This document shows positions 9,269 to 17,731 of a stretch of DNA of 48,936 nt, piece by piece. The notes under the pieces were generated by a model. It saw only the letters and a program-made list of their open reading frames with translations. It searched no databases and was not told the DNA's origin. A program made the translations under genes and the position numbers. Source of the stretch: UPXZ01 sp964498765 (GTDB taxonomy: Bacteria; Bacteroidota; Bacteroidia; Bacteroidales; Paludibacteraceae); assembly GCA_964498765.1 (NCBI GenBank), contig CAZCIU010000015.1, positions 1 to 48,936 on the forward strand, read 5' to 3'. Within the stretch, counting starts at the first letter, position 1. The number at the start of each line of letters is the position of its first letter.

Positions 9269-9958
9269 TTACGCATTCTCGTCAATCATCCGCTTGATGT
9301 CGTCCCGATGTCCATACACTACCAGGATGTCGTTTTCTTCCAAGCGCGTGTTGGCGGTAACAATTTCGCCCGCTTTAATGATGGTGCGGCTTGCCCCAAG
9401 CTTGTTGAGTTCGGTTACTTGCTTAAGTTTGGTAAGTACTATCACGTTGTATACTTTGTTAAAATTGATGTTCAGAATAGTTCGCCCAATCAATTTTTGC
9501 GGCACAATAAATTCTACGATATTATGCTCTTTGGTTACTTCAAAAAGATTGATGTAGCTCGCCGTTGAGAGTTTTAGTGCCCAGCGTTCGGCAGTTTCTA
9601 TTTCCGGACGAACTATTTCCGTAATGCCCATTGCTTCCAGTACATTCTCGTGAAGTGTAGATACTGAGCGACTTATCAGCCTTTTTACTTGCATTTTTTT
9701 GAGCAGTGCGGTGGTCATCAGGTTTTCACCTTCGTTTTCGCCGATGCAAACAACTACCACATCCGAATTTTTCAGCGGCAGGTTATTTATTGCTATTGGG
9801 TCGGTACTGTCCAGGCAAATTACGTGCGTGAGTTTGTCTTTCATCGCATCTACTTTCGCCATGTTTTTGTCGGCACCAACTACTTCGTGTCCCATTTTGG
9901 TCAGTTTTTCGCCCAGCGAAGCACCGAAATGCCCTAAACCGATAATTATAAATTTCAT
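9269..9958 (-). CDS. trkA: Trk/Ktr K+ uptake regulatory subunit
   Basis: Cytoplasmic gating ring subunit of a K+ channel-like transporter, 229 residues with one RCK_N and one RCK_C domain (KtrA size, half of E. coli TrkA). The Rossmann NAD(H)/ATP-binding loop is GLGHFG at residues 7-12, with the acidic ribose-binding residue D30 at the end of beta 2. RCK_C covers about 140-225 (LEENDILVVYG). It follows trkH by 33 nt on the same strand, matching an operon in which TrkH is the pore and this protein its regulator. Confidence 0.93.
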   Translation of the reverse strand: MKFIIIGLGHFGASLGEKLTKMGHEVVGADKNMAKVDAMKDKLTHVICLDSTDPIAINNLPLKNSDVVVVCIGENEGENLMTTALLKKMQVKRLISRSVSTLHENVLEAMGITEIVRPEIETAERWALKLSTASYINLFEVTKEHNIVEFIVPQKLIGRTILNINFNKVYNVIVLTKLKQVTELNKLGASRTIIKAGEIVTANTRLEENDILVVYGHRDDIKRMIDENA

Positions 9959-9991
9959 TACTGTAGAATTATTTAATCGTTAATTGCTTTC

Positions 9992-11764
9992 TTAATTTAT
10001 CAAAATATCTTCAGAAGGATATCTGTAGTTCGCTTTATTCACTTTTTTCACCAATGCTACTATCAGTGAAAGTGTGCCTACACGTCCCAAAAACATTGTA
10101 ATTGCGATAATTACTTTTGCCGCATCCGAAAGCGAAGCTGTAATTCCTCTGCTTAAACCAACTGTGCCATAAGCAGATACTACTTCAAATAACACGCTCA
10201 GCAGATTTAACTTAGGATCTGTCAAGGCGATTATCAGCGTGTTTATAAAAATTACAAAAATGGATAAAGTAATTATTGCAAAGGATTTATTAACAGAACC
10301 TTGTGAGATTTCCCTGTTGAAAATTTCAAGATTTTTCTTGCCTTTGGCAATCGATATAATATTCGCCAAGGCGATGGCAAAAGTGCTAGTTTTAACACCG
10401 CCACCGGTGGATGCCGGAGATGCCCCAATCCACATAAAAATCAAGAAAAATAGCGTTGTGGGCAATGTCATTGCACCTGTATCTACCGACTGAAAGCCGG
10501 CTGTACGCGTAGTTACCGAACCAAAAAACGACACCGCCAATTTTCCGATAAAGCTTTTATGTTCCGCCAAAGTGTTGTTATATTCAAAGAGCAAAAACAG
10601 TAAAGTTCCGCTTACGAGCAAAATCAAAGTCGTGGAAATAATTATTTTTGAATTTAGATTTAGTACCCAGGGCTGATAGACTTTCTCTCTTTTTTTGAAA
10701 ATTCGCTTGACCCAATTGCTGAATTTATAAACAATAAATTTCCACGAATTAAAAATAATGGGAAATCCCAATCCACCGAAAATAATCAGAAACGCAACGA
10801 CGGTCTGAAAGTAATAGTTGTAGCGGAATGTATCTTCGTAAAGATTGTATTTTAAAGGAGAAAATCCGGCATTACAAAAAGCGGAAACAGCATGAAACAC
10901 AGAGAAATAAATTCGATTTCCTACACCGGAAACAACATCCTTACTCAATCCGCTAAATAATAGAATTGCCCCGATGAATTCGATGCTGAAAGTAACTAAA
11001 ATAATCTTTTTCAGTACATTAAAAACATTGTCGAGCTTATCTATATTGGTCATTTCGCCCATATACATCTGATTCTCGTAAGATGCATTACTTTTGAAGA
11101 AAAAGCTGAAATAACTCACGAAAGTCATTATACCCAAACCGCCAATTTGAATAAGAAAAAGGATAATTGTCTGACCCAAGAGTGTGAAAACCTCGCCGAT
11201 ATCCACGGACGAAAGTCCTGTAACACACACGGCACTTGTAGCGATAAAAAGCGCATCAACGTATCTTATCTCGCCTCGAGTGGCATTCGGAAGCATTAGC
11301 AGCAGGCTGCCCATCAGAATGATTAAGAAAAAACTCGCGATAAACAGCTGAGCCGGATTAACAGCCTTGTACTTAAATCGGAAATTGATGTTATAACTTT
11401 CACGGATAAAAATGAAGAATATTGCCAGAAAAGACCAGCCGTTTTGTAATGCGTCGGAGCCTTTAAGAAATAGTAAAACAGCATTTTGGAGAAATACGAG
11501 CAGGATAAAAATTGAGAGAAAAATATCAATCCCAACAATTTTTTTGTGCATCACCTGCCTTTTTTGGTGAAGTCTTAAAACTTGCGAAGCAAAGAAAATC
11601 AGAAAAGTAAGATGATAAATAAAGATGAAAACTTCATTTGTCTGCGTGCCAAAACGAAATCCCAGATCAGCGATCGAGAGCAAAAAAGCGATGACAGCAA
11701 AGATAAAAGAAGCTTTGCTCAATCGAATAAGTTGCGAGTGTGTATTGCCGTTTTTTTCTTTCAT
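9992..11764 (-). CDS. trkH: TrkH/KtrB family potassium uptake pore
   Basis: Inner-membrane K+ translocating subunit, 590 residues, longer than KtrB because of about 130 residues of extra N-terminal helices. The four pore-loop filters are visible in order: TSAVCVTGLSSVD, SAFCNAGFSPL, TRTAGFQSVDTG and SAYGTVGLSRGI, each keeping the filter glycine. First gene of the trkH-trkA pair, with a -7 box 24 nt upstream of the ATG. Confidence 0.94.
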   Translation of the reverse strand: MKEKNGNTHSQLIRLSKASFIFAVIAFLLSIADLGFRFGTQTNEVFIFIYHLTFLIFFASQVLRLHQKRQVMHKKIVGIDIFLSIFILLVFLQNAVLLFLKGSDALQNGWSFLAIFFIFIRESYNINFRFKYKAVNPAQLFIASFFLIILMGSLLLMLPNATRGEIRYVDALFIATSAVCVTGLSSVDIGEVFTLLGQTIILFLIQIGGLGIMTFVSYFSFFFKSNASYENQMYMGEMTNIDKLDNVFNVLKKIILVTFSIEFIGAILLFSGLSKDVVSGVGNRIYFSVFHAVSAFCNAGFSPLKYNLYEDTFRYNYYFQTVVAFLIIFGGLGFPIIFNSWKFIVYKFSNWVKRIFKKREKVYQPWVLNLNSKIIISTTLILLVSGTLLFLLFEYNNTLAEHKSFIGKLAVSFFGSVTTRTAGFQSVDTGAMTLPTTLFFLIFMWIGASPASTGGGVKTSTFAIALANIISIAKGKKNLEIFNREISQGSVNKSFAIITLSIFVIFINTLIIALTDPKLNLLSVLFEVVSAYGTVGLSRGITASLSDAAKVIIAITMFLGRVGTLSLIVALVKKVNKANYRYPSEDILIN

Positions 11765-11787
11765 AAAACAATGATTAGAAAAACGTG

Positions 11788-11795
11788 CAAAATTA
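11788..11795 (-). promoter_or_regulatory. candidate -7 box for trkH
   Basis: The minus strand reads TAATTTTG, 24 nt before the trkH ATG at 11764. Confidence 0.45.
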
Positions 11796-11926
11796 TTTAT
11801 TTTTTCGTATGATTATTCAGATTAGCCGTTTTTTTTTAGCAAAAAAACAATAGAGAACGTATTGAAAAGTTAAATGAATGAATGAATATTTGCTTATAAA
11901 CTAAAATGTGATGAAAATGCAGGATA

Positions 11927-12050
11927 GACGAGTAGACGAGTAGACAAGTAAACGAGTAGACGAGTAAACTAAACGAGTAAACAGGCAAGCAAACACCCAA
12001 ACACCCAAACACCCAAACACCCAAACACCCAAACACCCAAACACCCAAAC
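11927..12050. repeat. intergenic tandem octamers (GACGAGTA-like, then ACACCCAA)
   Basis: Seven perfect head-to-tail copies of ACACCCAA fill 11993-12048. They are preceded from about 11927 by degenerate octamers of the AGACGAGT/AAACGAGT type. The array sits between the relA stop (12092) and the trkH promoter region. A 222-nt open frame through it (FGCLGVWV repeats) is a by-product of the period, not a gene. A related array with ACACCCGA units lies at 28640-28732. Confidence 0.9.
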
Positions 12051-12091
12051 CAATCAACTAATAACTAATTAACCAATAACCAATTAACTTT

Positions 12092-14269
12092 CTAAAGTCT
12101 CGAAACATTCTTAACACCTTTCACAATTTTAATTTTTTTGATCACGCCATCCAAAGCTTTGTTGTCATTGACCATTACAGTCAGATTGCCTTGGAAAAGT
12201 CCGGCGTTCGTATCAATGGAAATAGAGCGGAGCAACACATCTTTTTCTTTGGAAATAATGGATGTGATATTCGTTACAATGCCAATGTCATCGTGTCCCA
12301 CCACTCGCAGCGTAATAGGATATTGTGAGCCTTCCGACTTGCCGGACCAGCGTGCTTTGATGATGCGATAGCCGAAGCGTGAAATCATTTGTGGCGCGTT
12401 CGGACAGTTGCTGCGGTGCACTTTTATTCCGCCCGTAACGGAAACAAATCCAAAAATATCATCACCATAAATCGGGTTACAGCACTTTGCCAGCTTGTAA
12501 TCCACGTTTTTCAGATCGTTGTCAATTACCAGCACATCTTCTTTGGACTGCGTTTCGGGAATTGCCACCACTTCCTGCGAGAAAGTCTCAGCCGTGCGAG
12601 TTTCCACGCCAACCACACTGTCGCGGCGTTCCAGTTCCAGGTACAAATCACGAATGTCGTGAATGTCGATTTTTTCCTGTGCAATAGCCTGATATAGGTC
12701 GCTAACCGTTTTGTAGTTTTTCTTTTTTGCCAAGCGGGAGAAACGCCCATCGTCCAAATCAATTTTCCAGTTTTTGAAGCGGCGTTGCAGCGTTTCACGC
12801 CCAATTTCCGCATCCTTAAACTCAATTTCCTTCAGCGACTGACGAATTTTATTTTTCGCTTTGGACGTGGTTACAATGTTAAGCCAAGCCGGATTTGGTT
12901 TCTGCGTCGGCGCTGTCAAAATTTCCACCTGATCGCCGTTGTTGAGCGTGTATTTTATCTGGGCGTGCTTGCCGTTCACTTTTCCGCCCACGCATTGAGC
13001 ACCCAAATTGGTATGAATGGAAAATGCAAAATCGAGTAGGGTAGCCCCTTTCGGAAGTTTGTGCAGGTCGCCGTTTGGAGTGAAAACAAAAACTTCCTTG
13101 TCGTACAAATTCAGCTTAAACTCATCCATAAAATCCACGGCATTCAAATCCGGATTTTCCAGTATTTCACGGATACTTTTCAGCCATTCGTCCATACCGG
13201 TTTCACTTTTTATACCCTTGTATTTCCAGTGTGCCGCCAGCCCCATTTCTGCCACTTCGTTCATTCGCTCGGTACGAATTTGCACTTCCACCCACTTGTT
13301 TTGCGGACCAAGCACTGTAGTGTGAAGACTTTCGTAGCCGTTCGTTTTCGGAATAGAAAGCCAGTCGCGAAGTCGCTTAGGATTAGGCTGATACATGTCT
13401 GCCACAATGGAATAAGCCTGCCAGCAAGCCGCTTTTTCTTTCTCAATGGGCGTGTCAAAAATAATCCGAATAGCAAATAAATCGTAGATATTCTCAAATG
13501 CCGTATTTTGTTTACGCATTTTGGAATAAATGGAATGGATGGATTTCGTGCGTCCTTTTATCTCGAAAGGATGACCAATTTCCTTCATTTTTTCGTTGAG
13601 CGGATCAATAAATGCTGCGATATACGTGTCACGTGAACGCTTAGTTTCGTTCAGTTTTTTGGCAATTTCTTTGTAAATATCGCGGTTGGTGTATTTCAGC
13701 GACAAATCTTCCAATTCCGTCTTGACTTTGTAAAGTCCCATACGGTGTGCCAATGGAGCATACAGAAAAGAGCTTTCACGTGCAATCTGCTGCTGTTCAT
13801 CGGCAGGAAATTTATCCAGATTTCGCATCGTTTGCAGCCGTACAGCTACCATTATCAGAATAACCCGAATATCTTCCGCCATCGAGAGCAGCAGTTTTCT
13901 GAAATTCTCAGTTTCGAGCGCCACGTTTTTTTCATAAAGCTCTTTTACTCGCTGTAGTCCGGTAAAGATTTGAGAAATTTTTACATTAAAGTTTTTCTCA
14001 ATGTCTTTTATAGCAATAAATTCTTTTTCAATAGGTTCTGTAAGTAGAAAACTAATAACAGCCGCTTTTCCAAGTCCAATTTCATTCAAGAGAATATTAA
14101 TTATCTCAAAACTACGAGCAACAAAATCCAGTGCTTCCACTTCCGGATTTTTTCTTTCTGAAAGGAATTTATTTAGAATTTTTCTCAGTTCTTTCCGCTC
14201 ATCACGCGTAAAAAGCGAATGATGAGAGGCATATAATTTTCGATACAATTGAATGCTTTTGAGTTCCAT
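12092..14269 (-). CDS. relA: RelA/SpoT homologue, (p)ppGpp synthetase with degenerate HD domain
   Basis: Stringent-response enzyme transferring pyrophosphate from ATP to GDP/GTP, 725 residues from ATG 14269. The TTG at 14293 lies inside a TATATTTG promoter box and is rejected as start. Order: HD-like region (about 15-180), synthetase (about 225-340, with GRTKSIHSIYSKM, YDLFAIRII, NGYESLHTTVLG), TGS (about 385-445, VFVFTPNGDLHKLPKGA), linker/zinc-finger-like part (with KCCNPIYGDD) and ACT (about 650-725). The HD histidines and the HDxxED signature are absent, so hydrolysis is probably lost. The synthetase keeps a basic RLRD where bifunctional enzymes have RFKD, not the acidic ExDD of E. coli RelA. 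Confidence 0.94.
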   Translation of the reverse strand: MELKSIQLYRKLYASHHSLFTRDERKELRKILNKFLSERKNPEVEALDFVARSFEIINILLNEIGLGKAAVISFLLTEPIEKEFIAIKDIEKNFNVKISQIFTGLQRVKELYEKNVALETENFRKLLLSMAEDIRVILIMVAVRLQTMRNLDKFPADEQQQIARESSFLYAPLAHRMGLYKVKTELEDLSLKYTNRDIYKEIAKKLNETKRSRDTYIAAFIDPLNEKMKEIGHPFEIKGRTKSIHSIYSKMRKQNTAFENIYDLFAIRIIFDTPIEKEKAACWQAYSIVADMYQPNPKRLRDWLSIPKTNGYESLHTTVLGPQNKWVEVQIRTERMNEVAEMGLAAHWKYKGIKSETGMDEWLKSIREILENPDLNAVDFMDEFKLNLYDKEVFVFTPNGDLHKLPKGATLLDFAFSIHTNLGAQCVGGKVNGKHAQIKYTLNNGDQVEILTAPTQKPNPAWLNIVTTSKAKNKIRQSLKEIEFKDAEIGRETLQRRFKNWKIDLDDGRFSRLAKKKNYKTVSDLYQAIAQEKIDIHDIRDLYLELERRDSVVGVETRTAETFSQEVVAIPETQSKEDVLVIDNDLKNVDYKLAKCCNPIYGDDIFGFVSVTGGIKVHRSNCPNAPQMISRFGYRIIKARWSGKSEGSQYPITLRVVGHDDIGIVTNITSIISKEKDVLLRSISIDTNAGLFQGNLTVMVNDNKALDGVIKKIKIVKGVKNVSRL

Positions 14270-14290
14270 AATCTGCGGTTTTTCTATTTG

Positions 14291-14298
14291 CAAATATA
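14291..14298 (-). promoter_or_regulatory. -7 box deciding the relA start
   Basis: The minus strand reads TATATTTG. It contains the TTG at 14293, so the start is placed at ATG 14269, leaving a leader of about 15-18 nt. Confidence 0.55.
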
Positions 14299-14378
14299 CG
14301 AATTAGAATTTATAAGATTTTAGTTGTGTGATTGAAAATGCGATTTTCTTTGACTTTTTTCACTTAGAGTTCGTGTTT

Positions 14379-14411
14379 TTTGGCAAAAAACCATTTTCTT
14401 TCGTATTTTTG
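14379..14411 (+). promoter_or_regulatory. promoter of the DUF3822-rsmD operon
   Basis: TTTG (14379-14382), 21 nt, then TATTTTTG (14404-14411), followed by a leader of about 35 nt to the ATG at 14452. Both boxes and spacing match the Bacteroidota consensus. Confidence 0.6.
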
Positions 14412-14451
14412 TGAATAAATTGATATTTTCACTAAATAACTCATCAAAAAC

Positions 14452-15168
14452 ATGTCTGCCAATCCGCTTTTGCTAAATTCAAAGGAAAATAACCTGGAAA
14501 TTCTCATCAAACCTGAGACGATTACTTACTCGATAATGGATGAAAATGAGCATGTAATTCTTCGTCAGGAGATAAATATTTTGCCCGGAAAATCGGCGGA
14601 TATTGCTGTGTATGAGCATTTTTTTAATCAACCGGAATTGCGAATTCTGAGCGAAAATGTGACGATTATTTTTGCTAACAGTCAGTATCAGTTGGTGCCG
14701 AGCGAACTTTTCAGAGAAGCAGATATGAAAGATTTGTTCGAAATAGAACACGGCAAACTTGAAAATGAGCGGTTGGATTATCTGATTTTACCGAAATGGG
14801 GTGCACATTTGGTCTTTAGCGTACCGGATAAAATGATGCATTTTTTTGACAGTAAATTTCCCGATGCGGAAGTGGAGCATCATGTTGGGAATTTGCTGAA
14901 AAGGAAGGTTGAAAAGAAGGCAACAGCAATGTGGGCTTACGTCAGAAGCGAGGCACTCGATTTGATTGTGGTGAAGGAAAATGTCTTACATTTGGTAAGT
15001 TCTTTTGAGGTGAAAACCAACGAAGATATATGTTATTTTGTGCTGAATGCCTACGAGCAATTGCAATTAGATACTGATAGTGTTGCTTTAAATATAAGTT
15101 CAGAAGTTGCAATAAAAGAGGAACTTGTGGAATTATTGAATTCTTATGTAAATACTGTAAATTTCTAA
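14452..15168 (+). CDS. DUF3822 family protein
   Basis: 238 residues, soluble, no signal peptide. The overall pattern (EIEHGKLENERLDYLILP; DICYFVLNAYEQLQLDTDSVALNISSE split across the C-terminal half) fits DUF3822, a Bacteroidota family commonly found directly before rsmD. The function is unknown; distant structural relation to actin-like ATPase folds has been suggested for such proteins but cannot be judged here. It is three nt upstream of rsmD, so translation is probably coupled. Confidence 0.8.
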   Translation: MSANPLLLNSKENNLEILIKPETITYSIMDENEHVILRQEINILPGKSADIAVYEHFFNQPELRILSENVTIIFANSQYQLVPSELFREADMKDLFEIEHGKLENERLDYLILPKWGAHLVFSVPDKMMHFFDSKFPDAEVEHHVGNLLKRKVEKKATAMWAYVRSEALDLIVVKENVLHLVSSFEVKTNEDICYFVLNAYEQLQLDTDSVALNISSEVAIKEELVELLNSYVNTVNF

Positions 15169-15171
15169 AAA

Positions 15172-15702
15172 ATGCGAATAATAGCCGGAAAATTCAAAGC
15201 ACGCCGAATAGCGGTGCCAACAAATATTACTGCTCGTCCAACCACTGATTTTGCTAAGGAAGGATTGTTTAACTTGCTCAATAATCAGATTGATTTTGAG
15301 GGAATTGATGTGCTTGATTTATTTGCAGGAACGGGAAGTATAAGCCTGGAATTCATTTCGCGAGAAGTTCGCAGCGTTACTTCTGTAGAGCAGAGCGAGC
15401 GTCATTGTTCGTTTATTCGGAAAGTTTGCAAAGATTTGAAAATCGATAATCTGAGCGTAATCAAAGGCGATGTATTCAAATTTATTCAAACTACAAAAGT
15501 AAGATTTGATGTGATTTTTGTAGATCCGCCTTACGATATGGATGGCTTTGCTGAAATTCCCAATCTGATTTTCAAGCATGAATTACTGAAGGAAGATGGC
15601 TTATTTGTTTTGGAACATTCCGCAAAAATCAGTTTTGAAAACCATCCCAATTTCATTTCTCACCGCAAATACGGCAATGTGAATTTCTCATTTTTTGAAT
15701 AA
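15172..15702 (+). CDS. rsmD: 16S rRNA (guanine966-N2)-methyltransferase
   Basis: SAM-dependent methylation of G966 in 16S rRNA. 176 residues. It opens MRIIAGKFKARRI, the usual RsmD start; RPTTDFAKEGLFN matches the family RPT.D..+E..FN block; the SAM loop is DLFAGTGSISLE and the catalytic motif is DPPYD (N6/N2-adenine/guanine methylase type). The second gene of a two-gene unit with DUF3822. Confidence 0.95.
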   Translation: MRIIAGKFKARRIAVPTNITARPTTDFAKEGLFNLLNNQIDFEGIDVLDLFAGTGSISLEFISREVRSVTSVEQSERHCSFIRKVCKDLKIDNLSVIKGDVFKFIQTTKVRFDVIFVDPPYDMDGFAEIPNLIFKHELLKEDGLFVLEHSAKISFENHPNFISHRKYGNVNFSFFE

Positions 15703-15730
15703 AAAAAGAGACACACAAGTGTGCGTCTCT
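15701..15730 (-). terminator. terminator of the RluA-family gene
   Basis: Hairpin AGAGAC(G)CACA / TGTG(T)GTCTCT on the minus strand with one G-T wobble, followed by seven T. The T-run is only on the minus side, so it mainly ends the minus-strand gene, between two convergent genes. Confidence 0.75.
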
Positions 15731-15747
15731 CAGATTTGTCTTGCGTT

Positions 15748-16647
15748 TTATCGCAGTAGTTTTTCAAATTCCCTCGGAATTTCCGTTTCAAAATGCATTA
15801 TTTCGCCCGTAACCGGATGATAAAATTCCAGCACACGAGCGTGCAATGCTAAACGGCCGATACTGACGGTGGAACCGTATTTTCTGTCGCCAACAATGGG
15901 ATGACCGATGTCTTCCATGTGTACGCGGATTTGGTTTTTACGACCAGTTTCCAGTTCCAGTTCCAAAAGCGAAAATTCTTCTGAAGCTTTCAGTAATTTG
16001 TAACGTGTGATGGCTTCTTTTCCGCCATTATCGCGTTTGCTTGAAATGGCTTTCAGCCTTATTTCATCTTCGGTGAGCCAGGAAATAATACGGTCGCTCG
16101 CTTTCATAACTTTCCCTTCTACCACAGCTACATACGTTCGTTTGGTAACGATTTCGTGCCAGTTATTTCTCAAAATATGCTGCACATCTCTGTTTTTAGA
16201 GAAAACGAGTAATCCGGATGTATCTTTGTCCAGTCGGTGAACGGTGTAGATTTTATTGGCCGGCGAGGATTTTTTGACGTAATTTTTCAAAATAGAAAAT
16301 GCTGTAATATCCTTTCCTGTGCCAACAGTAACGGTAAGCAATCCTTCTTTTTTCTCAACAATAATCAAATCCTGATCCTCGTACACCACTTTTAGTTGCG
16401 GATGGTTCAGTTCCAGATTTCCACGCGTCGTGTTGATAGTGACGCGGTCATTCACTTTCAGCAGAAAGTCAAACTGCGTGGTTACCTTGTCATTAACTGA
16501 AACCTGGCGGTGCGAAAGCAACGATTTGACCGAATTTCTACTCATTCCGCCCATTTTGGCAAGCAGAAAATCCATCAGTTGAGCTTCTTGCTTCACAGTT
16601 AGTTTGGTTAGTTTCGGGGCGGGAGTGTAAGAGGTTTTTCTACGCAT
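15748..16647 (-). CDS. RluA family pseudouridine synthase with S4 domain
   Basis: Converts uridine to pseudouridine in rRNA or tRNA. 299 residues: S4 RNA-binding domain (about 25-85, SRNSVKSLLSHRQVSVND), then the RluA catalytic domain with the aspartate motif HRLDKDTSGLLVFSKN and KRTYVAVVEG, and the late RKNQIRVHMEDIGHPIVGD block. This is the RluC/RluD layout. The target uridine cannot be assigned. Upstream lies a 27-nt tandem repeat and no -7 box was found. Confidence 0.92.
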   Translation of the reverse strand: MRRKTSYTPAPKLTKLTVKQEAQLMDFLLAKMGGMSRNSVKSLLSHRQVSVNDKVTTQFDFLLKVNDRVTINTTRGNLELNHPQLKVVYEDQDLIIVEKKEGLLTVTVGTGKDITAFSILKNYVKKSSPANKIYTVHRLDKDTSGLLVFSKNRDVQHILRNNWHEIVTKRTYVAVVEGKVMKASDRIISWLTEDEIRLKAISSKRDNGGKEAITRYKLLKASEEFSLLELELETGRKNQIRVHMEDIGHPIVGDRKYGSTVSIGRLALHARVLEFYHPVTGEIMHFETEIPREFEKLLR

Positions 16648-16700
16648 ATTCTTTTATATTTATTGGCTTTGCTGTTATTTATGCTTCGCACGTTATAATT

Positions 16701-16800
16701 GTTATTTGGCTTAGCCGTTATTTAGTTGTTATTTGGCTACGCCGTTATATAGTTGTTATTTGGCTTCGCGTTATTTGGTTGTTATTTGGCTACGCCGTAT
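16701..16800. repeat. 27-nt intergenic tandem repeat, 3.7 copies
   Basis: Units begin at 16701, 16728, 16755 (26 nt) and 16781 (partial); each opens GTTATTTGGC and most end GTTATTTAGTT. Each unit holds a small GC-rich palindrome (GGCTTAGCC, GGCTACGCC). It directly abuts the DUF5715 stop. Units are contiguous without spacers, so this is not CRISPR. Confidence 0.9.
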
Positions 16801-17610
16801 TTAGTACTCCAAGACTTTTCGGGTCATATTGTCCGGCGTTGATTTGGTCGGATCGCAATTTACCACGGTAAAATGATAAACGGCTTGTCGCCTTTCACGC
16901 ACCACAAGCAGTCGGCATTCCTCACGCAAATCCAGCATCACTTGTTTCAGTGCATCGGCCACCAGATGATGCTGCTCTACGGCTTTGGATTTTACATTGA
17001 AAAATTCCTTGTACGTAATATCAATCGTAGCTCCGTAGAGGTGAGCAGATTGCGAACTGGCATTTCTGTTTCGGCTCGATAAATCCGACTGCGACTCGTT
17101 GGTTCTAAGCGCCGAAGTTACTAAAAATCGGTAATATCCAAGGTTTTTTTCCTTTAATTTTAAGTAAAATCGATTTCCGATTTCATTCAGCAAATCCACC
17201 ATTTCCGGCGTTGCGTACGGAAATGAATGTGTTAAATCTTTGACGTGGTAAAAACGATTGTCTTTTAGCCGAATAAGGACATGTTCACGTGCTAAATTGG
17301 CACTATCCGCTACGAAAGATGCATTGTTGATGTAAATTCTTTCCAGACCATTAATCTGAGCATGAATGTTTTGTATGTCGTTTTTATCGTTGAGAAATCG
17401 TTCGGGAGTTATCGGTGCTGTGGTAAATAAGCGGCGGTCGCAATCCACAATCTCGGGTCGGGATTTCTTTCTTGCAAGCGATTTATTGTCATTTTGAGTA
17501 AGTAATGCAATGAAAACCGCTGATAAAAGGATAGCAAATGCACCAATAAGTGTGAAATTATAGTGAGAAATTAAAAATTTTAATCGGTCAGAAGGGTCTT
17601 TCAATTGCAT
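16801..17610 (-). CDS. DUF5715 family, membrane-anchored M15-like peptidase
   Basis: 269 residues from ATG 17610 (MQLKDPSDRLKFL). The in-frame TTG at 17628 is part of a TACTTTTG promoter box and is rejected. One N-terminal transmembrane anchor (about 19-38) places the rest in the periplasm. The C-terminal half has the zinc-peptidase M15/VanY layout: Arg in TSALR (R169), SAHLYGATID (H190, D197) and a late YHF (H246), which would give the His-Asp-His metal triad. A role in trimming peptidoglycan peptides is inferred from this similarity. Known DUF5715 proteins are uncharacterised. Confidence 0.8.
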   Translation of the reverse strand: MQLKDPSDRLKFLISHYNFTLIGAFAILLSAVFIALLTQNDNKSLARKKSRPEIVDCDRRLFTTAPITPERFLNDKNDIQNIHAQINGLERIYINNASFVADSANLAREHVLIRLKDNRFYHVKDLTHSFPYATPEMVDLLNEIGNRFYLKLKEKNLGYYRFLVTSALRTNESQSDLSSRNRNASSQSAHLYGATIDITYKEFFNVKSKAVEQHHLVADALKQVMLDLREECRLLVVRERRQAVYHFTVVNCDPTKSTPDNMTRKVLEY

Positions 17611-17625
17611 AAAGTAAAATTTCAA

Positions 17626-17656
17626 CAAAAGTACGGATTTATCATTGTTTAAACAA
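17626..17656 (-). promoter_or_regulatory. promoter of the DUF5715 gene
   Basis: The minus strand shows TTG (17654-17656), 20 nt, then TACTTTTG (17626-17633). The ATG at 17610 follows about 15 nt after the box. Confidence 0.6.
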
Positions 17657-17678
17657 GACGAGTTTAGCTAAATAGTGT

Positions 17679-17712
17679 AAAAAAAATACCCTTTGCAAAC
17701 GCAAAGGGTATT
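17679..17712 (-). terminator. terminator of the flavodoxin gene
   Basis: Perfect 12-bp stem AATACCCTTTGC / GCAAAGGGTATT (17685-17696 with 17701-17712), 4-nt loop, followed on the minus strand by a T-run. It ends the lpdA-to-flavodoxin transcription unit. Confidence 0.85.
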
Positions 17713-17731
17713 TCAAATCTTGTTAGGAGTT

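Noticed and set aside
11836..12057. Open frame with FGCLGVWV repeats on the minus strand
   Set aside because: It is an 8-nt tandem repeat read in frame; no start context, and the same DNA is open in several frames.
16701..16800. CRISPR array
   Set aside because: Units are contiguous with no unique spacers and no cas gene is present.
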